From positions 1 through 43,476 of the IMG/VR virus record IMGVR_UViG_3300007735_000737: a DNA stretch of 43,476 bases. One strand, 5' to 3'. Source of the DNA: a virus. This document shows, one piece after another, positions 26,201 to 32,459 of the stretch (within the stretch, counting starts at the first letter, position 1; each line of letters starts with the position of its first letter). The position numbers and the translations under genes are program-made. The notes under the pieces are model-generated. The model did not search any database, was not told the DNA's origin, and saw only the letters and a list, made by a program, of their open reading frames with translations.

Positions 26201-27717
26201 GATTCTCCATAGTTTCTATTGCAAGCACAAATCAACTTATACTCGACAATGTTCAGGGTGACTTCGAAGTTGGAATTGGCAAAACATTACGATATACAAA
26301 TAGTTCTGGCATAACAACTGATTTGAATAAGTCTGTTGGAGTTGCGGTAACAGTATCTGAAATTATTACAGAATCTGATGGATTGCATATTTTAGTCAAT
26401 CACAAAAATCATGGAATGTATTTCAATCAAAATTATGTAATTATTTCCGGAGTTGAATCTGATATTGCGCCTACAAAATTGAGTCTTGCATATAACTCAG
26501 ATTCTACATCAGCAATTTCTGTAGATAACATTTCAAACTTTACTATATTTGAAAATGTTGGAGTTGGAACAACCAATTTGGGATATGTTTTAATTGGTGA
26601 TGAAGTAATTTCTTACACTTCTGCTTCTGGAGGTACACTTGGAGGTACTATTGTTAGGGGATCAAATCCCAAAAATTATCCAGTAGGAACTCCTGTTTAT
26701 AAGTATGAACTATCTGGAGTTTCTTTAAATAGGATTAATACCACTCATAATCTTGAAGACGTAACAGTATCAAATCCAATTACTTTTGATTCTTATAATG
26801 TTAAACTTGATATGTCTTCTAATGGAAATGATCGATCTGTTGGCACAAGTTTCCCCAAACTTTATCTTAACAAAACCAAATCAACTGGAGGATATAATAT
26901 TAAAGCAACTCAAAATATTCCTTTTGAGTTAGTTACTCCAATGATTCAAAATCTAACTGTTCAAGGAACATCATTGAGTGCCGAAATAAGAACAATAACT
27001 GGTCAAAGTATTAGTGGAAATGAAGTTCCATATGCTAATAATGGATTTGAATCTATTTCTGTAAATAAAACAAATTATCTTGACAGCACAAGAATAATTG
27101 CTTCTAAAGTAAATGAAGATGCAAATCTTACCAATTTGCCAGGAAGTAAATCTTTGGATATGAGACTTCTTTTGAGCACCATCGATAGTAGATTAAGTCC
27201 TGTTATTGATACTCAAAGAGTCAGTTTAATAACGACTTCAAACAGAGTAAATAGCGTAATTACAGATTATGCCGCTGATAACAGAGTTAATAGTGTTGCA
27301 GATGATCCTACAGCATTCCAATATCTTTCTAAAGAAATTACTTTAGAAAGTCCCGCATCTTCAATTCTTCTCTTGACAAATGCAAATATCAATATTTACT
27401 CAGATATTCGTGCTTTCTATGCAATTGGAGAAAATCAAAACTTCACTCCAATTTTTGTACCATTCCCCGGTTACATGAATTTAGATGTGAAAAAGCAAGT
27501 TATTGATCCAGCAAAAAATGATGGTCGTCCAGATGCTTATGTTTCTCCATCAACTACATTAGGATTCTTACCACAAAATCTTGAATATAAAGAGTATTCA
27601 TTTAGTGTTGATCAATTGCCATCATTTAGATCATATAGAATTAAATTAGTTTTGACTTCAACAAGTCAAACATATGTACCAAGATTAAAAGATCTTAGAA
27701 TTATTACTCTTGCTTGA
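20239..27717 (+). CDS. DUF4815-type virion structural protein, 2492 aa
   Basis: The N-terminus (NVAPYFDDFDANNDYYRVLF, then KPGYPVQARELTTLQSILQN and QIEKFGQHFFKEGAKVIPG) is the signature of DUF4815 proteins of cyanophages and relatives, large baseplate- or fibre-associated virion proteins. Further on come a Ser/Thr-rich stretch (about 1327-1395, with repeated SSTSS and TTTT runs), an IEFIAKKVKPLTQLYAFFDG segment (about 1419-1438), a GSGY-type repeat pair (about 1910-1975), a GDEVISY...VRG module (about 2117-2157), and a conserved C-terminal block with FVPFPGYMNLDVKKQVIDPA. It takes the place of T4 gp9-gp12 after gp8, so it probably forms outer baseplate or short fibre structure. That role is inferred from position. 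It starts 6 bases after gp8. Confidence 0.85.
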   Translation: MSQQTNLNVAPYFDDFDANNDYYRVLFKPGYPVQARELTTLQSILQNQIEKFGQHFFKEGAKVIPGNTAYNALYYAVELNNTYLGVPVSAYADQLVGTKITGQTSGVTAVVEKILLPNESERGNITLYVSYIGSSTQDNSTKEFFDGESLSSNTTITSGLLGNTTISTGTPFAITVANNATSTGSAFSITDGVYFIRGQFVNVNTETLILDQYTNKPNYRIGLFVNEEIVNADIDEALNDNSQGFNNYSAPGADRLKITASLFKKSLNDFNDNNFVELATIKDGVLRTLKQTTDYSLIEDELARRTYSESGDYYVSPFDVSVQESLNNGLGNRGIFNVGQFTYAGSTPSDDLAIYQISPGKAFVKGYEIETISPTFLDLPKPRTTKTLENQAINYNTGPTLKLNRVYGSPTIGIGNTYVLSLRDQRVGSAQTTAPGKEIGVARVYDFRLESGSYSTSNANINQWNISLYDVQTTTEITVNEAVTLTIPTFVKGNSSGATGFLKDAVSNSKSLVLYETNGNFISNESLTFNGIANGRVSTAVTSYGISDIKSVYGIVGSASTFTADTIQSSSYNVGIATISTYSGGISTVTSSNTQFPGKIINPGNLIQYTDTSQPYKVFARVVSVGSTTITVTQVQSVSGVTSSILPSSTLSVTDLQILTTGLEFSTDNTLYTKLPKNNISSVDLTNTSLTIRKSFTVNISGNQLSSPVSAGTNETFLPFDEERYSLIRSDGTTEVLTSDKFAFINGSTQLQIYNLGSNNTGATLVATLTKSKPKAKIKRKNRVNSIIIDKSIYSYSGTGTTTVNDGLVYGNYPYGTRVQDEKISLNVADIINIHGIYESLDTSNPSAPTIVLSSISGPSTKTSDLIIGEKFVGQSSGAIGICAERLTDSQISFILKNQNGFKEGETITFEESKISAIITTLNSPSSNVSSNFTFGSGQKGTFYDYGYITRKSKIQEPSRKLKVYFTNGYYESSDDGDITTTNSYNTFDYSKEIQVIDVARNTDIIDIRPKVSDYTVTSGARSPLEFYGRTFNSSGNSAANILASDESIVTTFSFYLGRIDRIYLSKDGRFQIKFGTPGEKLTRPDIIDDSLEVAAITLPPYLYNVSQASIEFLQHKRFTMADIKKIEDRVKSLEYYTSLSLLESNTSNLFVSDDQGLNRFKSGFFVDNFSTYLPQENSVEFKNSIDLKNNELRARHYTNSIDLIPGPVTNVDPTGDLAFSTVEGNNIRKTGGIITLDYAEVEWLKQTFATRKQSVTPFLISFWQGSLELTPASDTWVDTVRLDAKIINVEGNFDSTMQLAVRTLNVDPQTGFAPTVWNAWETVWTGSSTSSSTSSWAETSNSSYTWSSGGWINGGEGSARLFQTDTSTTTTYQETTTTTTSYGTSSRTGTTTFVTEQYEKTSVGDRVVSRNIVAYMRSRNIEFIAKKVKPLTQLYAFFDGVDVTRYCVPKLLEISMISGTFQVGEKVIGTSRPTGLGPNSQTLRPSIAFRVAQSNHREGPYNLPTITYPQNPYTNGVLQPTYSSTSNILNVDTFSLAAQYQGEYSGWIESGMVLVGQTSGAQATITNVRLISDLSATLIGSFFIPNPNILDNPRFATGDKVFTLVNNNLNDQNVATTIAEEGFISDGTIETVQENIVSVRNARIQNKQEFETRAVSSTSSSSSGGAIGSNTSSTIIDLGWYDPLAQSFLVDDETGIFLTRCDVFFSSKDDNDIPVTFQLRTMQNGYPTQKVLPFSEITLDPGQINISSDSSIATSFIFKSPVYLEGGKDYCICLASNSTKYSVYISRVGENDLLTQTYISNQPYLGSLFKSQNAATWEASQWEDMKFVLYRADFLSSGNVEYYSPELNEGNGQIPTLLPNSLNTNSRKIRVSLGSTLQDSGLTLGNTISQYNTNATGNYVGSAGIAYTTLNIINAGIGYTPSSGSLTFSNVNLTTITGKGRNATANITISNGVAIAATISNGGSGYQVGDVLGITTIGATSVGSNARFSIVSIASTNQLILDNVQGDFEVGIGKTLRYTNSSGITTDLNKSVGVAVTVSEIITESDGLHILVNHKNHGMYFNQNYVIISGVESDIAPTKLSLAYNSDSTSAISVDNISNFTIFENVGVGTTNLGYVLIGDEVISYTSASGGTLGGTIVRGSNPKNYPVGTPVYKYELSGVSLNRINTTHNLEDVTVSNPITFDSYNVKLDMSSNGNDRSVGTSFPKLYLNKTKSTGGYNIKATQNIPFELVTPMIQNLTVQGTSLSAEIRTITGQSISGNEVPYANNGFESISVNKTNYLDSTRIIASKVNEDANLTNLPGSKSLDMRLLLSTIDSRLSPVIDTQRVSLITTSNRVNSVITDYAADNRVNSVADDPTAFQYLSKEITLESPASSILLLTNANINIYSDIRAFYAIGENQNFTPIFVPFPGYMNLDVKKQVIDPAKNDGRPDAYVSPSTTLGFLPQNLEYKEYSFSVDQLPSFRSYRIKLVLTSTSQTYVPRLKDLRIITLA

Positions 27718-27718
27718 T

Positions 27719-27946
27719 ATGAAATATTTAAAAGTTGAAGGACATCCCAATCTATTGAGAGATCCAAACACAAATTGCATTATCAATACTAATGTGACTG
27801 AATATCAAGAATATATTTTGAGGAGGGAAACTAAAAATGATGAGAATCAAAAAATACAAAATCTTGAGTCTGATGTTGCTAATATAAAAGGCGATCTTGA
27901 CGAAATAAAATCTTTACTTAGGAGTTTGATTGATGGATCCAAATAA
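27719..27946 (+). CDS. Small coiled-coil protein, 75 aa
   Basis: The ATG at 27719 is preferred to the upstream TTG at 27710 because it is an ordinary start right after the preceding stop (TGATATG). The N-terminal half (MKYLKVEGHPNLLRDPNTNC) resembles short hypothetical proteins next to the neck genes of T4-like phages. From about residue 45 the sequence shows heptad spacing (IQNLESDVANIKGDLDEI, then KSLLRSLI), a short coiled coil. The last 14 bases overlap the next gene. Likely a virion or assembly accessory factor; no function is known to me. Confidence 0.8.
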   Translation: MKYLKVEGHPNLLRDPNTNCIINTNVTEYQEYILRRETKNDENQKIQNLESDVANIKGDLDEIKSLLRSLIDGSK

Positions 27947-28115
27947 AATAGAACTTGAAAATTTAAGTAAAAGTTTTGAATACTTTAAAGTTGCATCAGA
28001 AATAGATAATATAGAAGACATTGAGCAAATTAAAAATATTGCAAAATGTTATTACAAACTCTATTTAAAGCAGCAAGAAGTGGTATTATCTTTAGGAATT
28101 TCTTCAGCACCCTAA
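27933..28115 (+). CDS. Small conserved-type protein, 60 aa
   Basis: The ATG at 27933 has GGAG (27921-27924) eight bases before it and is preferred to the TTG three bases upstream. The sequence, MDPNKIELENLSKSFEYFK then IAKCYYKLYLKQQEVVLSLG, is mostly helical and of a type I recognise as very conserved in cyanomyoviruses beside gp13. Function unknown. It overlaps the 75-aa gene by 14 bases, and its stop TAA lies in a CTAAATA box just before gp13. Confidence 0.85.
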   Translation: MDPNKIELENLSKSFEYFKVASEIDNIEDIEQIKNIAKCYYKLYLKQQEVVLSLGISSAP

Positions 28116-28118
28116 ATA
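28112..28118 (+). promoter_or_regulatory. Late-type box before gp13
   Basis: CTAAATA, containing the stop of the 60-aa gene, 20 bases before the gp13 ATG. It lacks the first A of ATAAATA, so it is a weaker match. AGAGG (28124-28128) near the gp13 start serves as the ribosome binding site. Confidence 0.4.
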
Positions 28119-28138
28119 TCTTAAGAGGTATTGAATAA

Positions 28139-28984
28139 ATGGCGCAACCATCTACTAGACAAGAACTAATAGACTATTGTAAAAGAAAACTGGGGGCGCC
28201 AGTTTTGGAAATCAATGTAGCCGATGAACAAATCGACGATTTGGTAGATGATGCCATACAATTTTTCCAAGAGCGTCATTTTGATGGTGTTTATCCAGCA
28301 TTTTTTAAATATCAATTTACGCAGGCAGATGTTGATAGAGGAAGATCAAGAGGCAATAATACAAATGTTGGAATTGTAACTACAACTGTAAATACTACGA
28401 TTGTAGGAGCTGCAACAACATTTAAATATGAGGAAAATAGTAATTATTTACAAGTTCCTCCTGGAGTTATTGGAGTAAACAAAATATTCCAATACGATGG
28501 GTCAAATAATATTACTCACAATATGTTTAGTGTTAAATATCAATTATTCTTAAATGATGTTTATTATTGGGGGACAACAGAACTTTTGTCATACGCAATG
28601 GTCAAAACATATTTGGAAGATCTTGATTTTTTACTGAATACTCAAAAGCAAATTCGATTCAATAAAAGACAAGACAGATTATATCTTGACATTGATTGGG
28701 GATCAGTAACAGTAGGAAATTATGTTATTTTAGATTGCTATGCTGTTTTAGATCCAAATGATTATAGCAGAGTTTGGAATGATTCGTTTATTAAACCATA
28801 TTTAACTTCATTGATTAAACGTCAGTGGGGACAAAATATGATGAAATTTACTGGAGTTAAACTTCCTGGAGGAGTCGAACTTAATGGAAGACAGATGTAT
28901 GATGATGCACAAAGAGAAATTGATATTATTATGGAAAAAATGTCCAATACATATGAACTTCCACCACTGGATCTTATTGGATAA
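28139..28984 (+). CDS. 13: Neck protein gp13
   Basis: This 281-aa protein (T4 gp13 has 309) starts MAQPSTRQELIDYCKRKLGA, followed by EINVADEQIDDLVDDAIQFF (residues about 24-43), the standard opening of gp13 in cyanomyoviruses. Later come RLYLDIDWGSVTVGNYVILD and a C-terminal LPGGVELNGRQMYDDAQREI. gp13 and gp14 form the neck complex that closes the filled head and receives the tail. The ribosome binding site AGAGG is about 10 bases before the ATG. In relatives gp14 follows directly; here a homing endonuclease gene is wedged between them. Confidence 0.95.
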   Translation: MAQPSTRQELIDYCKRKLGAPVLEINVADEQIDDLVDDAIQFFQERHFDGVYPAFFKYQFTQADVDRGRSRGNNTNVGIVTTTVNTTIVGAATTFKYEENSNYLQVPPGVIGVNKIFQYDGSNNITHNMFSVKYQLFLNDVYYWGTTELLSYAMVKTYLEDLDFLLNTQKQIRFNKRQDRLYLDIDWGSVTVGNYVILDCYAVLDPNDYSRVWNDSFIKPYLTSLIKRQWGQNMMKFTGVKLPGGVELNGRQMYDDAQREIDIIMEKMSNTYELPPLDLIG

Positions 28985-28990
28985 AATTTT

Positions 28991-29542
28991 ATGAAATATT
29001 ATACTTATGCGTATTTAAGAAAAAATAAAAAACCTTATTATATTGGTAAGGGAAAACTCAATAGAGCATATGAAAAACTTAATCACAAATCTCATGGTAT
29101 AATTGTTCCCCCAAAAGATAGAATAATTATATTAAAGAATAATTTAACTGAAGAAGAAGCATTTAAGCACGAAAAATATATGATTGCTGTGTTTGGCAGA
29201 AAAGATTTGGGAACAGGTATTTTGCATAATAAAACTGATGGTGGCGATAATCCACCTAAATCAAAACCTGGACAGATTAACAGAATAAAAGCAATACAAA
29301 AATTTTGGGATAATTTATCACCAATAGAAAGACAAATAAGAGGAAATAAAATTTCTAAAACAAAAAAAGGAAAAGGAAATCATTTACCAACGTGTGCAGT
29401 TATTATAAATGAATTAAATATTGAATTTAAATCTATATCAGAATGTGCAAGATATATTAATGGAGATTCATCTACTATTGTAAAATGTTTAAATAATAAA
29501 GGACAAAATAAACATAAAGGTTATACATTTAAAAGAGTATAA
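28991..29542 (+). CDS. GIY-YIG homing endonuclease, free-standing, 183 aa
   Basis: The N-terminal domain is a GIY-YIG nuclease: YTYAYL (residues 4-9), PYYIGKG (15-21) with Y17, an Arg at position 25, and a Glu at 61 in the EEAFKHEKYMI helix, followed by GRKDLGTGILHNKTDGGDN (69-87), the usual end of this variant. Residues 95-130 are basic. The C-terminus (about 135-183: VIINELNIEFKSISECARYI, then STIVKCLNNKG) looks like a NUMOD-type helix-turn-helix DNA-binding module. It sits 6 bases after gp13 and 3 before gp14. Sampled lines hold about 15-25% G+C, against 35-38% in gp13 and gp14, a sign of separate origin. The frame and visible catalytic residues are intact. Confidence 0.9.
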   Translation: MKYYTYAYLRKNKKPYYIGKGKLNRAYEKLNHKSHGIIVPPKDRIIILKNNLTEEEAFKHEKYMIAVFGRKDLGTGILHNKTDGGDNPPKSKPGQINRIKAIQKFWDNLSPIERQIRGNKISKTKKGKGNHLPTCAVIINELNIEFKSISECARYINGDSSTIVKCLNNKGQNKHKGYTFKRV

Positions 29543-29545
29543 AAA

Positions 29546-30958
29546 ATGCTTAATCCATTTTTTCTTCAAGGTTCTAAAGGGGAGCAAGGACTTATTCAAG
29601 ATTTAATTAATGAACAACTTCGAATGTATGGTGTTGAGGTTCATTACTTACCAAGAAAATATTTAAGTGAGAAAACAGTATTAAGAGAAGTTATTGAATC
29701 TGCATTTGATAACGCATATCCAATTGAAGCTTATATTGGTAATTATGAAGGATATAGTGACAATCCAACCATTTTATCAAAATTTGGAATACAAGCATTG
29801 AATGAACTTACAATTACAATATCAAAAGAAAGATTTGAAAATTATATTTCACCACTAATAAAAAATCAAGGAAATATAAAATTATCATCGAGACCAAAGG
29901 AAGGTGATTTGATTTATTTTCCACTTGGAGATCGTTTATTTGAAATTAAATATGTTGAGCATGAAAAACCATTTTATCAACTTCAAAAAAATTATGTTTA
30001 TGAATTAAGATGTGAATTATTCAGATATGAAGATGAAGTTATAGATACCAGTATTCTTGAAATAGATGATAATATTGGTGGAAGTAACATTAGTGGAGAT
30101 GGTTTAAGTGATACTTCTGGAATAATTCAAACATTAACTCTTGTTGGTTCTGGAATAACTGCATCTGCCACTACCACGTTAGTTAATGGTGGTATAAGAT
30201 ACTTTACTGTTACAAATAGAGGTGGTGGTTATTCATATGCTCCAAGAGTTGCAATTTCTTCTGCACCATCAGGAGGAATAACTGGGATTGGATCGGCAAC
30301 GATGATTGGTGGAATTGTTGTATGCAATAGTAATGTCAATCCAAATTTAAAATCAGTTCAGTCAGTCGAGGTTATTAACGCAGGTTATGGATATACTGTG
30401 GCACCAAAAGTTGTATTCTTTGGTGATGGTACTGGAGCAGCAGCAACAGCAACAATTGGTAATGGAGTTATTGGTATAGTTACAATTACAAATGGTGGTT
30501 CTGGATATACTTCACCTCCACAAATTACATTTAATGGAATTTCATCCGTCTCAGCTGCAGCAACAGCAGTTGTAAGCACTGCAGGAACCATTACTCAGAT
30601 AAGAATAACAAATGCTGGTCTTGGTTATACACAAATACCGACGATTACAATTGCAAGCCCCTCTTTAACATCTACAGGCAATTTCATTTTTAATGAAATT
30701 GTTACAGGTTCAATAAGCAGCACAACTGCAAGAGTAAGGTCTTGGAATTCGATTACAAATAATCTTGAAGTTTCTAATGTATCTGGAGAATTTGTAGTTT
30801 CAGAAACTATTGTAGGATCTGATTCTGGAGCATCTCATGTATTAAGAATAATTAATACAAACCCAGCAAATGATGGATTTGCTGATAATGAAAATATAGA
30901 GATTGAGGCAGATTCAATTATAGATTTTAGTGAAGCAAATCCTTTTGGAATGCCATAA
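29546..30958 (+). CDS. 14: Neck protein gp14 with internal repeat insert
   Basis: The N-terminal 170 residues (MLNPFFLQGSKGEQGLIQDL, then LPRKYLSEKTVLREVIESAF) and the C-terminal tail (ADSIIDFSEANPFGMP) are those of gp14, which has 256 aa in T4. This one has 470. The surplus is an insert at about residues 194-376 with four GxGY...P units near residues 226, 280, 319 and 360 (for example GYGYTVAPKV, GSGYTSPPQI, GLGYTQIPTI) alternating with GDGTGAAATAT-type segments. gp14 works with gp13 in the neck. The insert could decorate the neck surface, an inference from its beta-repeat nature. It follows the homing endonuclease gene by 3 bases. Confidence 0.92.
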   Translation: MLNPFFLQGSKGEQGLIQDLINEQLRMYGVEVHYLPRKYLSEKTVLREVIESAFDNAYPIEAYIGNYEGYSDNPTILSKFGIQALNELTITISKERFENYISPLIKNQGNIKLSSRPKEGDLIYFPLGDRLFEIKYVEHEKPFYQLQKNYVYELRCELFRYEDEVIDTSILEIDDNIGGSNISGDGLSDTSGIIQTLTLVGSGITASATTTLVNGGIRYFTVTNRGGGYSYAPRVAISSAPSGGITGIGSATMIGGIVVCNSNVNPNLKSVQSVEVINAGYGYTVAPKVVFFGDGTGAAATATIGNGVIGIVTITNGGSGYTSPPQITFNGISSVSAAATAVVSTAGTITQIRITNAGLGYTQIPTITIASPSLTSTGNFIFNEIVTGSISSTTARVRSWNSITNNLEVSNVSGEFVVSETIVGSDSGASHVLRIINTNPANDGFADNENIEIEADSIIDFSEANPFGMP

Positions 30959-30966
30959 TATAAATA
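30959..30966 (+). promoter_or_regulatory. Late promoter box before gp15
   Basis: TATAAATA, a full match to the T4 late consensus, starts on the base after the gp14 stop codon, 42 bases before the gp15 ATG. One of the best late promoters in the window. Confidence 0.75.
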
Positions 30967-31007
30967 TATTTTATTATGATTAAATATTAGTAAAGAAATT
31001 TATCACA

Positions 31008-32009
31008 ATGTTTGAGTATTTTTATAACGAAATTTTAAGAAGAACTGTAATTGCATTTGGTTCTTTATTTAATGGCATAGAAATAAAGCATACAGATTCT
31101 TCTGATAATGTAGTTAGTGTAATAAAAGTTCCACTTGCATATGGACCAACTCAAAAGTTTTTAGCAAGACTTGAACAATCTGCTGATTTAAGTAAAAAAA
31201 CTCAAATAACATTACCAAGAATGTCATTTGAGTTTACTGGATTGACCTATGATGCATCAAGAAAAGTTACAACTACTCAAACATTTACTGCAAAAGATCC
31301 AGTAGATGGAAAAGAAACAAAAAAAGCATATATGCCTGTTCCTTATAATATGCAATTTGAATTGAGCATAATGTCTAAACTTAATGATGATTGTCTTCAA
31401 ATTGTCGAACAAATTTTACCATATTTTCAACCAGCATATACTCTTACAGTTGATTTAGTACAAAGTATTAATGAAAAAAGAGATATTCCAATAATTTTAG
31501 AAAATATTACTATGCAGGATGATTATGAGGGAGATTTTACTTCAAGAAGAGTTCTTCTTTATACATTAAGATTTACTGCAAAAACATATCTTTTTGGACC
31601 CGTTTCTTCTGCTACAAAAGATATCGTCAAAAAGACAACTATCAGTTATATTACTGGTGGAAATACTTCTACACCAACAAGAGAAGTTGTATATACTACA
31701 GAACCAAGAGCAATCAAAAATTACACAGGAATAGTTCTTACAAATATTTCAAAAGACATTACAACAGAAGATGTCTTAATTCCTGTAAATAATGCAAGTT
31801 CAATTTCAGTAAATACATATCTTGAAATTGAAGGTGAGGAAATTTATGTTAAATCCAAATCAGGAAACATTCTCACTGTCGATAGAGGTAAAGATGGTAC
31901 AAGTATTGTTTCTCATCTTTCGGGAGCAGAAGTAAAATCTATTACATCTGCAGATAATCTTTTAGTTGAAGATGGAGATGATTTTGGATTTAGTGGAACT
32001 GTATCTTAG
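31008..32009 (+). CDS. 15: Tail sheath stabiliser / tail completion protein gp15
   Basis: The protein aligns by eye with T4 gp15 (272 aa): MFEYFYNEILRRTVIAFGSL against T4 MFGYFYNSSFRR, then ELSIMSKLNDDCLQIVEQIL and LPYFQPAY, almost the T4 text. gp15 forms the hexameric ring that caps the tail and joins it to the neck. This version has 333 aa; residues from about 270 (EIEGEEIYVKSKSGNILTVD, then RGKDGTSIVSHLSGAEV) form an extra C-terminal module of the GDE...RG...GT type also seen in the gp7-like and DUF4815 proteins. It heads a transcript from the promoter at 30959 and is followed closely by the small terminase gene. Confidence 0.93.
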   Translation: MFEYFYNEILRRTVIAFGSLFNGIEIKHTDSSDNVVSVIKVPLAYGPTQKFLARLEQSADLSKKTQITLPRMSFEFTGLTYDASRKVTTTQTFTAKDPVDGKETKKAYMPVPYNMQFELSIMSKLNDDCLQIVEQILPYFQPAYTLTVDLVQSINEKRDIPIILENITMQDDYEGDFTSRRVLLYTLRFTAKTYLFGPVSSATKDIVKKTTISYITGGNTSTPTREVVYTTEPRAIKNYTGIVLTNISKDITTEDVLIPVNNASSISVNTYLEIEGEEIYVKSKSGNILTVDRGKDGTSIVSHLSGAEVKSITSADNLLVEDGDDFGFSGTVS

Positions 32010-32017
32010 TAGATGGT

Positions 32018-32452
32018 ATGAAAATGACCAAAAAATTTGACAGTTTAAATGATGCATTTAATGTAACTGGAGAAATAGTTTCTAATGATCCAGAAACAAC
32101 GGTAGAAAAAATTGAAAAAATTTCAAACTCAATAGATGATGTAAAAAAAGACTATGACTACACAAGAGGAAATTTATATTCTCTTATAGAAAAAGGTCAG
32201 GAAGCAATTAATGGTATTCTTGAACTTGCTCAGGAGAGTGAAATGCCAAGAGCATATGAGGTTGCTGGACAACTTATTAAAAATGTAGCAGATGCAACCG
32301 ATAAGCTTATGGATCTTCAAAAGAAACTTAAAGATATTGAAGAGGAAAGAGTTTCTAAAGGTCCCACAAACGTTACTAATGCTTTATTTGTTGGATCCAC
32401 TGCAGAGTTATCCAAACTATTGAAGAATGGACTGACTCAAGAAGATAAATAA
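32018..32452 (+). CDS. 16: Terminase small subunit gp16
   Basis: This 144-aa, largely helical protein matches gp16 of T4-like phages (164 aa in T4): KKFDSLNDAFNVTGEIV at the N-terminus, a central coiled-coil region (EKIEKISNSIDDVKKDYDYT, then GNLYSLIEKGQEAINGILEL), and LQKKLKDIEEE. gp16 forms rings that regulate gp17 and initiate packaging. The start may be at 32018 (MKMTKK) or at the second ATG, 32024 (MTKK), which is closer to relatives; no Shine-Dalgarno sequence decides. It lies between gp15 and the 679-aa gene. Confidence 0.9.
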   Translation: MKMTKKFDSLNDAFNVTGEIVSNDPETTVEKIEKISNSIDDVKKDYDYTRGNLYSLIEKGQEAINGILELAQESEMPRAYEVAGQLIKNVADATDKLMDLQKKLKDIEEERVSKGPTNVTNALFVGSTAELSKLLKNGLTQEDK

Positions 32453-32459
32453 AAATAAA

